From Pectobacterium sp. A5351 (lineage in GTDB: Bacteria > Pseudomonadota > Gammaproteobacteria > Enterobacterales > Enterobacteriaceae), in the NCBI RefSeq assembly GCF_028335745.1, contig NZ_CP116477.1:3100001-3164000 (forward strand): a stretch of DNA of 64,000 bases, given 5' to 3'. This document shows positions 39,485 to 53,053 of this stretch, piece by piece. The notes under the pieces were generated by a model. It was not told the origin of the DNA. It saw only the letters and a program-made list of their open reading frames with translations, and ran no database searches. Position numbers and translations under genes: made by a program. How positions within the stretch are numbered: the stretch's first letter is position 1; each line of letters starts with the position of its first letter.

Positions 39485-41134
39485 TTACTTATAAACAATC
39501 TCACCTTTCGGCGCGTAGGCTTCCGCGTCCAGCGGAGAGTGCTTCTCGATATATTGTTTCAGCACTTCAGCATCGACAAAGCCGGTGTTCACATAGCCCG
39601 GCAGATTATCAAGACGCGGGTAGCCATCGCCGCCCATCGCATTAAAGTTCAGCGTTGCCATGCGATAAACTTTATCGGCCTGCAATGGCTCACCTTTGAT
39701 TTTCACGTTCCGTACGCCCTGCCCGTCCGCCGTCAAACTGACGTTGAGGAATTGCGCATAGGCACCGGAATCCACCTTTTTATTCGCTGCGACGGCCAGA
39801 TATTTCTCGACATCGCTGCCTTTCATATCCACATAAACCAGCGTGTTGGCAAACGGCTGAACCTTAAGGACATCTTTATAAGTGATCTCACCGGATTCAA
39901 TCGAGTCACGAACGCCACCGCCGCTCATGACAGCAAAATCCGCACCTGCACGCTCAAGTTGTGCCGACAGCAGCACGTGCGCCAGATTGGTCTGACGGAA
40001 ACGCACCTGATTACGATCGCCTTCGAGTTTGCCTTTCACACTGCCGATCCTGATGCCCAACTGCGCCTGCCCTTTTTCCTGGAACGGCGTCAGCATTTTC
40101 ACAACGTCAGGATCCTGCGTGATTTCATGCGTATAGAAAACACGTTCGGTCTTGCCGTCTTTTTCTATCTTTTTCTTCAGGTTGATGGGGATCAACTGAT
40201 AGTGCTCAAGCTTCAATTCACCATTGCGGAAGGTGAAATCAGCACGGCCAAGATATTTCCCCCACTCATGCGCCTGAACAATCCAGGTGCCGTTCTGACG
40301 ATCGGGAGCACAAGGCGTACCCGGCACATAATCCACCTGTTTTCTATTTTCCTGCGCCATACAGACCGGATCCTGCGAGTGCCCCCCGACGATCATGTCC
40401 AAATAGCCGGCTGGCAGGCTACGTGCCATTTCTACATCGCCCGGTGCATTGGAACCATGATTACCGTCGTCATAGTGCCCCATGTGCGTCGCAGCAATAA
40501 TCACATCTGGCTTTTCGCTCTTACGCAATTGTTCAACAACCTGCTTCGCTTCCGTAGAAGGATTACGGAATTCGATATCGGTAAAATACTCAGGATTGCC
40601 TAATTTGGCCGTATCGTCCGTTGTCAGGCCGATAACCGCGATTTTCACACCTTGCTTGTCGAACAGAGCATAAGGCTTAAATAAGCGCTGATTGGTGCTT
40701 TTCTGGTAGATATTGGCCGATAACAGCGGGAATTTTGCCCATTTCTCCTGCTGACGCAGGACAGACAGTGGATTATCAAATTCGTGGTTGCCAAGCGCCA
40801 TCGCATCATAGCCAACCATGTTCATACCACGAAAATCTGGCTCCGCATCCTGTAAATCGGACTCAGGCACGCCAGTATTAATATCACCGCCGGAAAGCAG
40901 CAATACGCTGCCACCTTTACTCGCCACTTCCTGACGAATCTGATCGACCAGCGTTTTTTGCGCCGCCAGCCCATATTCGCCGTGATCGTTATGCCAGAAG
41001 TGGCCGTGGTGGTCATTCGTATGCAAAATGGTGATGGCGTATGTTTTATCTTTCACCCAAGCCATTGACATAACAGGTGTTAGCGCCAGCGATACCGCCA
41101 TCGCACATCCCAGAGCTTTTATTGAAAAGCGCAT
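39485..41134 (-). CDS. ushA: Periplasmic UDP-sugar hydrolase / 5'-nucleotidase UshA
   Basis: A 549-residue periplasmic enzyme that hydrolyses UDP-sugars and 5'-nucleotides for salvage. A signal peptide ends near SMA-W (residue 25). The calcineurin-like metal site shows ILHTNDHHGHFW, LLSGGDINTG, ALGNHEFDNP, AATHMGHYDDG and IVGGHSQDPVC. The C-terminal substrate-binding domain includes MSGGGVRDSIESGEITY and TLNFNAMGGDGYP. It is the same length as E. coli UshA (550). Confidence 0.96.
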   Translation of the reverse strand: MRFSIKALGCAMAVSLALTPVMSMAWVKDKTYAITILHTNDHHGHFWHNDHGEYGLAAQKTLVDQIRQEVASKGGSVLLLSGGDINTGVPESDLQDAEPDFRGMNMVGYDAMALGNHEFDNPLSVLRQQEKWAKFPLLSANIYQKSTNQRLFKPYALFDKQGVKIAVIGLTTDDTAKLGNPEYFTDIEFRNPSTEAKQVVEQLRKSEKPDVIIAATHMGHYDDGNHGSNAPGDVEMARSLPAGYLDMIVGGHSQDPVCMAQENRKQVDYVPGTPCAPDRQNGTWIVQAHEWGKYLGRADFTFRNGELKLEHYQLIPINLKKKIEKDGKTERVFYTHEITQDPDVVKMLTPFQEKGQAQLGIRIGSVKGKLEGDRNQVRFRQTNLAHVLLSAQLERAGADFAVMSGGGVRDSIESGEITYKDVLKVQPFANTLVYVDMKGSDVEKYLAVAANKKVDSGAYAQFLNVSLTADGQGVRNVKIKGEPLQADKVYRMATLNFNAMGGDGYPRLDNLPGYVNTGFVDAEVLKQYIEKHSPLDAEAYAPKGEIVYK

Positions 41135-41802
41135 GATAAATCTCCGTTTATTTTAAAGACGCAGTGGAACCACTGAGAAATTCACCACACAAATTAGCAC
41201 AGCAAGATGAACAATGCGCGAAGCACATTCGCCCCGTCCGTCAGCAATGTGCGATAGCCGACAAAATCAGATGAGGTATAACCGCTATAGTGATAGCTCG
41301 CCGACCCGATGCTGTCGTCGTGCCGTCACGAACTCTTGCTAATATGGATGCTTCACCGAAATAACCCGGCATCACACCGTTTATCCTCTGTTTTCCGACG
41401 TTTTACACCGGTGGATAAAATTATTCCGCTGAATACATAGAAAAGCAGTAAGGTATTAGCACCGAGAACATCACGCTATCAGAATAATTACGCATGTTTA
41501 TCAATGCTTATCGCGAGAAACCATCCTGAAATCTGTGTTACACTACCTTTAGCTGGAGAAACTGATATTTTTCATAAAATACCACTTTTACCCAAGCAAC
41601 ATTTCGCTATATGCAATAGAATTTGTGTATACCCAGAATAATTGGCGTTGCAGCCAGACAGCAAACGAACGGATCCAATACGCTTTTCGGTACATACATA
41701 AGAGTGATAAGGGTACGTAAGCGCCGCTAGCCACGCTGTAGCTTCAAGGCAAGAAGGGTAAATCCGCTCAATTACGTTTCACCTATGGCACAAGGAGTTG
41801 GG
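41135..41802. other. 668-bp gap between divergent ushA and ybaL
   Basis: The gap is AT-rich, with no open frame resembling a known protein. Its right part holds an ERIC-like repeat (41628-41761). The promoters of ushA and ybaL must be here, but none stands out. Confidence 0.5.
41628..41761 (+). repeat. Degenerate ERIC-like repeat upstream of ybaL
   Basis: The left end TATACCCAGAATAATTGGCG and right end TGTAGCTTCAAGGCAAGAAG resemble the ERIC termini in position and sequence, 134 bp apart. The core has diverged and lacks the conserved CCCAGGAGCTTAC. It may be a different member of the same repeat superfamily. Confidence 0.5.
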
Positions 41803-43488
41803 ATGCATGCTGCAACACCGCTAATTTCTACTATCGCTGGAGGGCTGGTTCTTGCCTTCCTCCTGGGCATTCTGGCAAACCGCCTGCGAATCTCTCCCCT
41901 TGTTGGTTACCTTACCGCAGGCGTACTTGTCGGTCCTTTTACCCCTGGCTTTGTCGCTGATACGTCACTGGCCTCCGAGCTGGCTGAACTTGGCGTCATC
42001 CTGCTGATGTTTGGCGTCGGCCTGCACTTCTCGCTGAAAGACCTCATGGCGGTAAAGTCCATCGCCATTCCTGGCGCCATAGCCCAGATTGCCGTGGCGA
42101 CGCTGCTTGGAATGGGATTATCCTCCATGCTGGGTTGGAGCCTGGCGAGCGGCCTGGTTTTCGGCCTCTGTCTGTCCACCGCCAGTACCGTGGTTCTGCT
42201 ACGCGCGCTGGAGGAACGACAGCTTATTGATAGCCAACGCGGTCAAATCGCCATCGGCTGGCTGATTGTGGAAGATCTGGCGATGGTGCTGACGCTGGTT
42301 CTGCTACCGGCCTTCGGCGATATGATCGGCGCTGAGCATGCTGACACCAGCAAACTGCTAGCCGATTTGGCCTGGACCATCGGTAAAGTGATTGCGTTTA
42401 TCACCCTGATGATTGTTGTGGGTCGCCGTCTGGTGCCGTGGGTGTTGGCAAAAAGCGCCAGCACTGGTTCACGCGAGCTTTTCACGCTGGCGGTGTTAGC
42501 AATGGCACTGGGTATCGCCTTCGGCGCAGTGAAACTGTTTGATGTCTCCTTTGCGCTGGGTGCCTTCTTCGCTGGCGTGGTACTAAACGAATCAGAACTC
42601 AGCCAGCGTGCGGCGCACGATACGCTGCCGCTGCGCGATGCTTTCGCCGTACTGTTCTTCGTTTCTGTCGGTATGCTGTTTGATCCGATGATCCTGCTCA
42701 ACGACCCCATTTCCGTGCTGATCACCCTGGCCATTATCGTGTTCGGTAAGTCAGCCGCCGCTTTCGTGCTGGTTCGACTCTTTGGCCACTCAAAACGGAC
42801 GGCATTAACGATTTCCGCCAGTCTGGCGCAGATCGGTGAGTTTGCCTTTATTTTGGCTGGGCTCGGCATTGTGTTGGGGCTGCTGTCCGAAGAGGGGCGG
42901 AATCTGGTGCTGGCCGGCGCTATACTCTCCATCATGATAAACCCGCTGCTGTTTACGCTGCTTGAACGCTATCTGGCGAAGCATGAAACCATCGAAGAGC
43001 AGATCGTGGAAGAAGCGATTGAGGAAGAGAAACAGATTCCTGTCGATATGTGCAATCATGCGCTGCTGGTCGGCTATGGTCGCGTAGGGAGCCTGATTGG
43101 TGCCAAACTGCATCAGGCTGGCATTCCCATCGTGGTCATTGAGAATTCCCGTACCCGCGTTGATGCCTTGCGTGAACAGGGAATTAAAGCGGTATTGGGT
43201 AACGCGACCAAGCCTGAAATCATGGACATTGCGCGTCTGGACTGTGCCCGCTGGTTATTGCTGACGATTCCGAACGGCTATGAAGCGGGGGAAATTGTCG
43301 CGGCAGCCCGTGAGAAGCGCGCTGACCTGGAGATTATTGCCCGCGCGCACTACGACGATGAAGTCAGCTACATTACCGAGCACGGTGCCAACGAGGTGGT
43401 CATGGGCGAGCGGGAGATTGCCAATAGCATGATCACGCTGCTGAAGCTGGATGATGTTCCCCCAGCACCTCAGGCGTGTCCTATCTAA
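41803..43488 (+). CDS. ybaL: Monovalent cation:proton antiporter-2 family protein YbaL (KefB/KefC-like)
   Basis: A 561-residue inner-membrane protein. About twelve membrane segments form a CPA2 exchanger domain (LVGYLTAGVLVGPFTPGF; LMFGVGLHFSLKDL). A cytosolic RCK/TrkA-N domain follows (NHALLVGYGRVGSLIGAKL; ARAHYDDEVSYITEHGAN). ATG 41803 is chosen because AAGGAG lies 5 nt upstream and it matches the E. coli start (MHxATPLI). The substrate ion is not established. Divergent from ushA; in E. coli fsr lies between, but it is absent here. Confidence 0.94.
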   Translation: MHAATPLISTIAGGLVLAFLLGILANRLRISPLVGYLTAGVLVGPFTPGFVADTSLASELAELGVILLMFGVGLHFSLKDLMAVKSIAIPGAIAQIAVATLLGMGLSSMLGWSLASGLVFGLCLSTASTVVLLRALEERQLIDSQRGQIAIGWLIVEDLAMVLTLVLLPAFGDMIGAEHADTSKLLADLAWTIGKVIAFITLMIVVGRRLVPWVLAKSASTGSRELFTLAVLAMALGIAFGAVKLFDVSFALGAFFAGVVLNESELSQRAAHDTLPLRDAFAVLFFVSVGMLFDPMILLNDPISVLITLAIIVFGKSAAAFVLVRLFGHSKRTALTISASLAQIGEFAFILAGLGIVLGLLSEEGRNLVLAGAILSIMINPLLFTLLERYLAKHETIEEQIVEEAIEEEKQIPVDMCNHALLVGYGRVGSLIGAKLHQAGIPIVVIENSRTRVDALREQGIKAVLGNATKPEIMDIARLDCARWLLLTIPNGYEAGEIVAAAREKRADLEIIARAHYDDEVSYITEHGANEVVMGEREIANSMITLLKLDDVPPAPQACPI

Positions 43489-43513
43489 ATAGCGGCACGT
43501 TAGAGACAAACAA

Positions 43514-43547
43514 AAATGGCGGGCAAATATAAGCCCGCCATTTTTTT
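43514..43547. terminator. Strong bidirectional terminator between ybaL and hemH
   Basis: ATGGCGGGC (43516-43524) pairs perfectly with GCCCGCCAT (43533-43541), with A-run and T-run on the two sides. It serves the two convergent genes. Confidence 0.92.
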
Positions 43548-43596
43548 ACGCTGTGCGCCATGTCTTCAAACATCACCAGACAAGGCAATCTCGTCC

Positions 43597-44559
43597 CTAC
43601 TCTGCTTTACTCACTAACTGTTCCAGCAGATCGATGTGCAGCGGATCGTCATTAAGCGCCGGAATATAGTGGAAAGCCTCTCCGCCTGCATGAAGGAAAA
43701 TTTCACGGTTCTGTTCCTGAATCTCTTCCAACGTTTCCAGACAGTCAGCAGCAAAACCTGGGCACATAATCTGAATATGTTTAACGCCCTGCGCGGGCAG
43801 CCCCTGCATGGTTTCATCCGTGTACGGCGTCAGCCAGGGTTCACGGCCAAAGCGCGACTGGAAGGTCATCATCACTTTCTCTGCCGGTAGTCCCAGTGCG
43901 GCAATCAGCGCCTCTGTCGTCGCCCGACAGCGCTGCGGATAGTCATCTCCTTCATTGGCATACCGCACGGGGATACCGTGATAAGAGATTACTAACCTGT
44001 CCGGTTCACCATGTTCAGCAAAAGACTGCTCGACACGGTGCTTCAGCGCTGCAATATAAGCAGAATGCTCGGCGTAATCACGGATAAAGCGAATCGCAGG
44101 CAGTTGGCGATTATCACGCAGCTGTGTCGCTAGCCCATCCCACACTGCTGCGGTTGTTGAGCAGGAATATTGCGGATACATCGGCAAGACCACCAGTTGC
44201 GTTACGCCCTGCGCCAGTAATTTATCCAGCGCCGAACGCAGGCTGGGTGAACCATAGCTCATCCCCAGCTCAACGGGCGTTTCCGGCATTCGCGCCGCCA
44301 GTGCCTGCTGCTGTCGACGGCTAATCACCAACAGCGGCGATCCTCCTTCCATCCAGACCGATTGATAGAGCTTCGCCACTCGTGGTGAGCGAGTTGGCAG
44401 AATGATACCGCGCAGCAGCGGCCACCATAGCAGACGTGGCGTATCCACTACGCGGCGATCGCTCAGAAACTCCGCCAGATAACGCTTCACCGCCTGCGGC
44501 GTCGGCGCATCGGGTGTCCCTAAGTTCACCATCAGCACACCGTATTTCTCTTGTTTCAT
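43597..44559 (-). CDS. hemH: Ferrochelatase HemH
   Basis: Inserts Fe2+ into protoporphyrin IX, the last step of heme synthesis, at the inner membrane. From ATG 44559 (AAGGAA 7 nt upstream) it has 320 residues, the E. coli length; the open frame extends to 44760 without support. Family motifs are [18 protein letters not shown], the catalytic His in [36 protein letters not shown] and [15 protein letters not shown] with the conserved Glu. Confidence 0.96.
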   Translation of the reverse strand: MKQEKYGVLMVNLGTPDAPTPQAVKRYLAEFLSDRRVVDTPRLLWWPLLRGIILPTRSPRVAKLYQSVWMEGGSPLLVISRRQQQALAARMPETPVELGMSYGSPSLRSALDKLLAQGVTQLVVLPMYPQYSCSTTAAVWDGLATQLRDNRQLPAIRFIRDYAEHSAYIAALKHRVEQSFAEHGEPDRLVISYHGIPVRYANEGDDYPQRCRATTEALIAALGLPAEKVMMTFQSRFGREPWLTPYTDETMQGLPAQGVKHIQIMCPGFAADCLETLEEIQEQNREIFLHAGGEAFHYIPALNDDPLHIDLLEQLVSKAE

Positions 44560-44722
44560 CGCCGTCTTCCTTTTATGGAGAAGCAGGCCTTCTTTCAGCC
44601 CGCCAGTGCGTAACATCAAGTGTCCATTGTAGCGAAAAAAAGCTAAACAAATACGGGTAGATAGCAGGGATAACGCCGATGCTATCAATAGAGGAAACCA
44701 AGCCTGTGAGGATTTTAGAACG

Positions 44723-44752
44723 AAAAAATGCCAGACCGTCGTCTGGCATTTC
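44723..44752 (-). terminator. Terminator of adk
   Basis: AAATGCCAGAC-CGTC-GTCTGGCATTT is an 11-bp perfect stem. The A-run to its left reads as a T-run on the minus strand, about 30 bp after the adk stop. Confidence 0.88.
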
Positions 44753-44781
44753 TGTGACAAGGTGGGACTCGCAGCGAAAAA

Positions 44782-45453
<672 letters not shown>

Positions 45454-45654
45454 TTATAAAATAAATTTGAAAAACGCTAAACCATACCATTCCAGACGCT
45501 TATGCTCAAGGAACGGGCACGCTTCAGCAACGCGCAGGCAGACGAAAAAAAGCCTGATACCCAAAAATACGGTTTGCCGTCTGCCCAATGTTGCCATTCA
45601 GTGTAGACGAAGAAATGTGCAATAACGGAAGGAAACGTAAAAATCGGGGGGAAA

Positions 45655-45680
45655 GACCCCGGTTAACTCCGGGGTCTGAA
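45655..45680 (-). terminator. GC-rich hairpin after htpG
   Basis: GACCCCGG-TTAACT-CCGGGGTC is a perfect 8-bp stem 16 bp after the htpG stop. Only TTT follows before a C-run on the minus strand, so termination may be partial, with readthrough toward adk possible. Confidence 0.6.
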
Positions 45681-45691
45681 GGGTATCACTA

Positions 45692-47581
45692 TCAGGCGCT
45701 TAGCAGCTGATTCATACGACGAATGAACAGGTTCGGATCGTCCAGCGTCCCACGCTCAGCCAGCAGAGCTTGATCAAGCAGCAGTTCGACCCATTCGCCA
45801 AACTCTGCTTCATCAGAAACGTCAGCCGCGCGTTTAATTAACGCATGATCCGGATTTAGCTCAAAAATGTACTTCACTTCCGGTGCTTGCTGGCCCGCTG
45901 CCGCGAACAGCTTCGCCATCTGCGTGCTCATCTCATCCGCATCCGTCACGACAATCGCAGGTGTATCAGTCAAACGGTAGGTGAAACGCACGTCTTTAAC
46001 GCGCTCGCCCAGCAGGGTTTTCACACGTTCAACAAACGGCTCCAACGCTTTTTGCGCTTCTTTCTGTTCCTCGTTTTCTTCGTCAGCCAGTTTATCCAGT
46101 GCCTCATCGGCCTTGCTGACTGACTGGAAGGATTTACCGTCGAACTCAGTCAGGTAGCTCATCATCCATTCGTCAATACGATCGGACAACAGCAGAACCT
46201 CGATACCTTTCTTACGGAACAGCTCCAGATGTGGGCTGCTCTTCGCCGCCGCATAGCTGTCTGCCGTGATGTAGTAGATCTTGTCCTGACCTTCCACCAT
46301 CCGACTAACGTAATCTTCCAGCGACACTGTCTGCGCGGAGCTGTCAGATTGCGTGGTAGCAAAACGCAGCAGTTTCGCAATCGCTTCACGGTTGCTGCCG
46401 TCTTCTGCCGGGCCTTCTTTCAGTACCAGACCGAACTGCTGCCAGAACGTCTGGTATTTTTCCGCGTCGTCTTTCGCCAGTTTGTCCAGCATTTGCAGCA
46501 CGCGTTTGGTCAGCGCATTACGCAGGTTTTGCGTCACACGGCTGTCCTGTAAAATCTCACGGGAAACGTTCAATGGCAGATCGTTAGAATCAATCAGGCC
46601 GCGAACAAAACGCAGGTAGTTCGGCATGAATTGTTCGGCGTCATCCATAATAAAGACGCGCTGAACGTACAATTTCAGACCGTGTTTATGATCGCGGTTC
46701 CACATATCCCACGGTGCACGGGCAGGGATGTAGAGCAAGCTGGTGTATTCCTGCTTACCTTCCACACGGTTGTGGCTCCAGCTCAGCGGATCGGAAAAGT
46801 CGTGGGAGATGTGTTTATAGAATTCGTTGTACTCATCATCGCTGACTTCAGACTTACTGCGCGTCCACAGAGCCTGTGCCTTGTTAATTTTTTCCCAGCT
46901 AACGGTGGACTCACCACCTTCTTCTTCACTTTCCGTCCGGGATTCAATTTCCACCGGCAGCGCGATGTGGTCGGAATATTTGCTGATGACGGAACGCACA
47001 CGCCAGTCATCCAGAAACTCGTCTTCGCCTTCACGCAGATGCAGAGTGATTTCCGTTCCACGGTCGTCTTTGGTGATGTCAGCGATGGTGTAATCGCCTT
47101 CCCCGGCAGATTCCCAGTACACGCCCTGATCGGCATTCGCGCCCGCAGCACGCGTACGCACGGTCACTTTATCTGCCACGATGAAGGCAGAGTAGAAGCC
47201 TACACCGAACTGGCCAATCAGTTGGCTATCTTTAACCTGATCGGAACCCATCGATTCAAGAAACGCCTTGGTGCCGGATTTCGCAATCGTACCGAGATTA
47301 TCAATCACTTCATCACGGCTCATGCCGATGCCGTTATCAGAAATCGTCAGCGTGCGTTTTTCTTTGTCCGTAGATACCCGCACACGCAGGTCGCCATCGC
47401 CCGCATACAGTTCCGGTGCAGACAGCGCACGGAAACGTAGCTTATCTGCCGCATCGGAGGCGTTGGAGATCAATTCACGCAGAAAAATTTCTTTGTTGGA
47501 ATAAAGCGAATGGATCATCAAATGCAGGAGTTGCTTAACTTCAGACTGGAACCCGCGAGTTTCTTGGCCTTTCATACTCAT
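45692..47581 (-). CDS. htpG: Chaperone HtpG (Hsp90 family)
   Basis: A 629-residue ATP-dependent cytosolic chaperone. GHKL ATPase motifs are [38 protein letters not shown] and [12 protein letters not shown]; the middle-domain catalytic region includes [10 protein letters not shown]. The C-terminal dimerization domain lacks the eukaryotic MEEVD. The start [11 protein letters not shown] has GAGG upstream of ATG 47581; the family start may be the second Met. A textbook heat-shock promoter precedes it. Confidence 0.97.
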   Translation of the reverse strand: MSMKGQETRGFQSEVKQLLHLMIHSLYSNKEIFLRELISNASDAADKLRFRALSAPELYAGDGDLRVRVSTDKEKRTLTISDNGIGMSRDEVIDNLGTIAKSGTKAFLESMGSDQVKDSQLIGQFGVGFYSAFIVADKVTVRTRAAGANADQGVYWESAGEGDYTIADITKDDRGTEITLHLREGEDEFLDDWRVRSVISKYSDHIALPVEIESRTESEEEGGESTVSWEKINKAQALWTRSKSEVSDDEYNEFYKHISHDFSDPLSWSHNRVEGKQEYTSLLYIPARAPWDMWNRDHKHGLKLYVQRVFIMDDAEQFMPNYLRFVRGLIDSNDLPLNVSREILQDSRVTQNLRNALTKRVLQMLDKLAKDDAEKYQTFWQQFGLVLKEGPAEDGSNREAIAKLLRFATTQSDSSAQTVSLEDYVSRMVEGQDKIYYITADSYAAAKSSPHLELFRKKGIEVLLLSDRIDEWMMSYLTEFDGKSFQSVSKADEALDKLADEENEEQKEAQKALEPFVERVKTLLGERVKDVRFTYRLTDTPAIVVTDADEMSTQMAKLFAAAGQQAPEVKYIFELNPDHALIKRAADVSDEAEFGEWVELLLDQALLAERGTLDDPNLFIRRMNQLLSA

Positions 47582-47637
47582 TATTGCTTACCTCAATCCT
47601 AATATTATTCAGGCTGATTAAACTGACGATAAGTAGC

Positions 47638-47666
47638 AAATGGGGATAAACCGGGGGGATTTCAAG
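47638..47666 (-). promoter_or_regulatory. Sigma-32 heat-shock promoter of htpG
   Basis: Read on the minus strand: CTTGAAA (47660-47666), a 14-bp spacer, then CCCCATTT (47638-47645). This is the sigma-32 consensus CTTGAAA-N13/14-CCCCATNT, 57 bp upstream of the start codon. Confidence 0.92.
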
Positions 47667-47755
47667 GGGTAAATTTCAGCGAAAAAAGAAAACGGTGAGA
47701 TGAAAGAGGAAAACAAGACTGCGGCTGCCAGATAATGATGCTGGCAGCCGACAGA

Positions 47756-48360
47756 TTAAAACCGGAAAGGCTGACGGCCCGCGAGCGAATGGGAAAGCGT
47801 GGTGCCATCGACCATTTCCAGCTCACCGCCAACGGGAACGCCGTGTGCAATGCGGCTGGCCATCACGCCGTGTTGCGCGCACAGTTCCGCGATATAGTTT
47901 GCCGTAGCATCGCCTTCTACCGTCGGATTAGTAGCCAGGATCACTTCGCTTATCGATTCCACTTGCAGGCGCTCTTCCAGCCGCCCCAAACCGATATCGT
48001 CCGGGCCAATGCCATCAAGCGGCGACAAATGTCCCATCAGTACAAAGTAACGACCGGCAAACTGTCCCGTCTGTTCGATAGCCTGAATGTCCGCCGGGCT
48101 TTCCACCACGCAAATCTGCCCGTTTTGCTGGCGGCGCGAGTTCGAACAAATCGCGCACACGTCCTGCTCGGTGAATGTCCGGCAATCGCTACAGTGACCG
48201 ATTTCGGACATCGCCCGCGTCAACGCCTGCGCCAGACGCATACCGCCGCTGCGGTTACGTTGCAGCAGTTGAAACGCCATGCGCTGTGCCGATTTGGGCC
48301 CAACGCCCGGCAGGCAGCGCAGCGCTTCCATCAATGATTCAAGAAGCGGACTGGTCTGCA

Positions 48361-48361
<1 letters not shown>
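47756..48361 (-). CDS. recR: Recombination protein RecR
   Basis: A 201-residue member of the RecFOR pathway that helps load RecA at gaps. A helix-hairpin-helix N-terminus ([17 protein letters not shown]) is followed by a Cys4 zinc finger ([16 protein letters not shown]) and a Toprim domain ([17 protein letters not shown]). The ATG shares one base with the ybaB stop (TGATG), so they are translationally coupled. Confidence 0.97.
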
Positions 48362-50806
<2,445 letters not shown>

Positions 50807-50880
50807 CAATACCGCAACAGTCGAGTTATTGAGGCAATCATGCTAACACAGCCACGCCGCTATCGGCGAGACTGTTATGA

Positions 50881-51435
50881 TTAATGTCCGGGGAAGTCAA
50901 CCAGGCTATAGCAGGTGACACCCATCTCGGTCAGGCGTTGCTCGCCACCCAGATCGAACAAATTGATGATAAAAGCGGCATCACTGACCGAACCACCCAA
51001 ACGACGGATCAATTTCACTGTGGCTTCAAGCGTACCACCGGTTGCCAGCAGATCGTCGATCACCAGCACATTATCACCAGCGGAGATTGCATCTGCATGA
51101 ATTTCCAGCGTATCTGAACCGTATTCCAGCTCATAGCTTTCACTGATCGTCGGACGTGGCAGCTTGCCCGGTTTACGCACGGGAACAAAACCCACGCCCA
51201 GCGCCAACGCAACCGGAGCGCCAAACAGGAAACCACGCGCTTCCGTACCAACAACCTTCGTCACACCGGTGTTGCGGTAACGGTTTGCCAGCATCTCAAT
51301 ACTGGCTGCATAGGCCACAGGATCTTCCAGCAGGCTGGTGACATCACGGAACAGTATGCCCGGCTTCGGATAATCGGGGATGCTTTTGATACTGTTTTTA
51401 ATTAATTCTGCCTGCTGCTGGGCTGTTACGGTCAT
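50881..51435 (-). CDS. apt: Adenine phosphoribosyltransferase
   Basis: Purine salvage: adenine + PRPP to AMP. About 184 residues from ATG 51435 ([19 protein letters not shown]); a second ATG one codon upstream is equally possible. The PRPP-binding motif is [17 protein letters not shown], with the family segments [18 protein letters not shown] and [15 protein letters not shown]. It is upstream of dnaX, as in E. coli. Confidence 0.97.
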   Translation of the reverse strand: MTVTAQQQAELIKNSIKSIPDYPKPGILFRDVTSLLEDPVAYAASIEMLANRYRNTGVTKVVGTEARGFLFGAPVALALGVGFVPVRKPGKLPRPTISESYELEYGSDTLEIHADAISAGDNVLVIDDLLATGGTLEATVKLIRRLGGSVSDAAFIINLFDLGGEQRLTEMGVTCYSLVDFPGH

Positions 51436-51652
51436 CATAGTTGTGCCTGATAAAACGTTCTGAACATACAAATGCCGGTCACCACAAGGCTTTCATCATC
51501 GCATGAGGTGATGAAGAGGCATTATGACAAAGAGGAAAATGGCGACCCGCGCACGAAAACGGTCAAATTTAGTCAAAGTGACGGGCAAATGCAACTATCC
51601 GCACTCTGGGTGCGTATTTTTTGTATTCCCGTCACAGAGGCTGCCGCTTACG

Positions 51653-52048
51653 CTATCTTTTCGGATCCGCGCCCTGCGTTTGTTGTTCTGGATCAATCAC
51701 GGGTAAACGAAGCATGAAGGTCAACAAAATAGCCAAAATGACCAATAGCAAAATCCTGACCCAAACCAGTTTGACCAGCCAGAGCGAAAGCGCAAACGTT
51801 AACAGAATCATGGTGACTGCCTTCCATTTTGCGCCCGGCGGCAGTGCCCGATGCTGCTGCCAATGGCGCAGATAGCTGCCAAACCAGGAGCGGTACAGCA
51901 GCCAGTCATGGAAACGCGGGGACGAGCGGGCAAAACACCAGGCGGCCAGTAGCAAGAAAGGCGTTGTCGGTAATAAAGGTAACACGACGCCCAACGTTGC
52001 CAGCACAACGGAAACCCACCCTAATATAATCAGCAACACGCGATACAT
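51653..52048 (-). CDS. ybaN: Inner membrane protein YbaN (DUF454)
   Basis: A 131-residue DUF454 membrane protein with two hydrophobic regions: near the N-terminus (LLIILGWVSVVLATLGVVLPLLPTTP) and toward the C-terminus (VRILLLVILAILLTFML). The family signature PLLPTTPFLLLAAWCFARSSPRFHDWL is visible in parts. ATG 52048 (AAAGG 5 nt upstream) is preferred to GTG 52054. Divergent from priC. Function unknown. Confidence 0.9.
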   Translation of the reverse strand: MYRVLLIILGWVSVVLATLGVVLPLLPTTPFLLLAAWCFARSSPRFHDWLLYRSWFGSYLRHWQQHRALPPGAKWKAVTMILLTFALSLWLVKLVWVRILLLVILAILLTFMLRLPVIDPEQQTQGADPKR

Positions 52049-52257
52049 ATTCACCTTTATACGTTGTTCGCTATCAATAGGTTTTGTCTACTCAATATGC
52101 TTTGTCTACGATAATGTCCATCACACTTTATCACCACCTTGCCTGATGAATTAGTTAAGATATCCTCATGCAGGGTACTAAGGCGATGTTGGCTAACGAT
52201 TATCAATACACCACGCGCCGACTTGCTGAATCATCAGCCTTACCGTAAGGGAAACCA

Positions 52258-52794
52258 GTGAACACGCACCGATTGCTACAGGCGCTTGAACAACAAATTA
52301 CTACGCTGGCGAAAGAACTCGAACCGCTGGCGGATAAAGCCGTGCCGCAATCGCGCTTTGATCGCCAGCTTTTTAGCAGCTATGGCACCCGACTACGGGA
52401 TTATCGCGCCGAAGTTGAACAAAATTTGCAGACAATAAAACAGTTGGTCGCAGAGCAACGCACCGAGCGTGTGGCATTTCTGGCAGAAAAGCTGGTCAGC
52501 CAGATAGCCGCACTACAGCGTGAACTGGCAACCCAGTCATTACGCAGGCAAGAGCAGCATGCGGCCCCGACGCCGGAAGATGTGTATCACAAACTGGCAG
52601 AACATCAGGATTATGAACGCCGTTTGCTCTCTATGATTCAGGATAGAGAAAGTCTGCTCATTGCGCAGACGCTTTTCAGCGAGCAACAGCGATTGCAAAA
52701 AGAACTGGCAGCGCTGGAAGGACGACTATCACGCTGCCGTCAGGCGCTGTCGCGACTGGAGCGCCAGATCGAACGCCGGGAGCGAGGGCTATAG
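52258..52794 (+). CDS. priC: Primosomal replication protein N'' (PriC)
   Basis: A 178-residue protein for replication restart, working with Rep and SSB to reload DnaB at stalled forks. The sequence is rich in Gln, Glu, Arg and Leu with predicted helices; [24 protein letters not shown] is typical of PriC and the C-terminus is basic ([12 protein letters not shown]). The start is GTG at 52258, after AAGGGAAACCA. It precedes rsmS, as in E. coli. Confidence 0.92.
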   Translation: MNTHRLLQALEQQITTLAKELEPLADKAVPQSRFDRQLFSSYGTRLRDYRAEVEQNLQTIKQLVAEQRTERVAFLAEKLVSQIAALQRELATQSLRRQEQHAAPTPEDVYHKLAEHQDYERRLLSMIQDRESLLIAQTLFSEQQRLQKELAALEGRLSRCRQALSRLERQIERRERGL

Positions 52795-52831
52795 CGCGGC
52801 GGCATCGCCGAGGAAAAAAAGGAACGACTTC

Positions 52832-53020
52832 ATGTCACTTGAAAACGCCCCACCCGAAATCAAACTAGCAGTCGATTTGATTATGTTGCTGGAAGAAAAC
52901 CAGATCGAACCACGTATTGCGCTAGCTGCTCTGGAGATTGTACGTACCGATTTTGAGAAAAAGCTCTCGCCAAAAGAAAGCGATGCAGACCTCATCATCA
53001 AAGATCACCCAGGTGATTAG
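52832..53020 (+). CDS. rsmS: Pleiotropic regulatory protein RsmS (YbaM, DUF2496)
   Basis: A 62-residue acidic protein ([35 protein letters not shown]) of the YbaM/RsmS family. In Pectobacterium RsmS is reported to affect production of secondary metabolites and exoenzymes in the Rsm regulatory context; the mechanism is not clear. ATG 52832 has AAGGAA upstream. It is 37 bp after priC, probably the same transcript. Confidence 0.9.
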   Translation: MSLENAPPEIKLAVDLIMLLEENQIEPRIALAALEIVRTDFEKKLSPKESDADLIIKDHPGD

Positions 53021-53053
53021 AGAGAAGAGGCGTTAGCGCCGTTGAGCGACGGC

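Noticed and set aside
39539-40603. 354-codon open frame antisense to ushA
   Set aside because: It lies wholly within ushA, with His/Arg/Ile-rich composition and no recognisable motif.
43597-44760. Longer HemH start giving 387 residues
   Set aside because: The extra 67 residues include the upstream promoter region; ATG 44559 has a good ribosome-binding site and gives the standard 320 residues.
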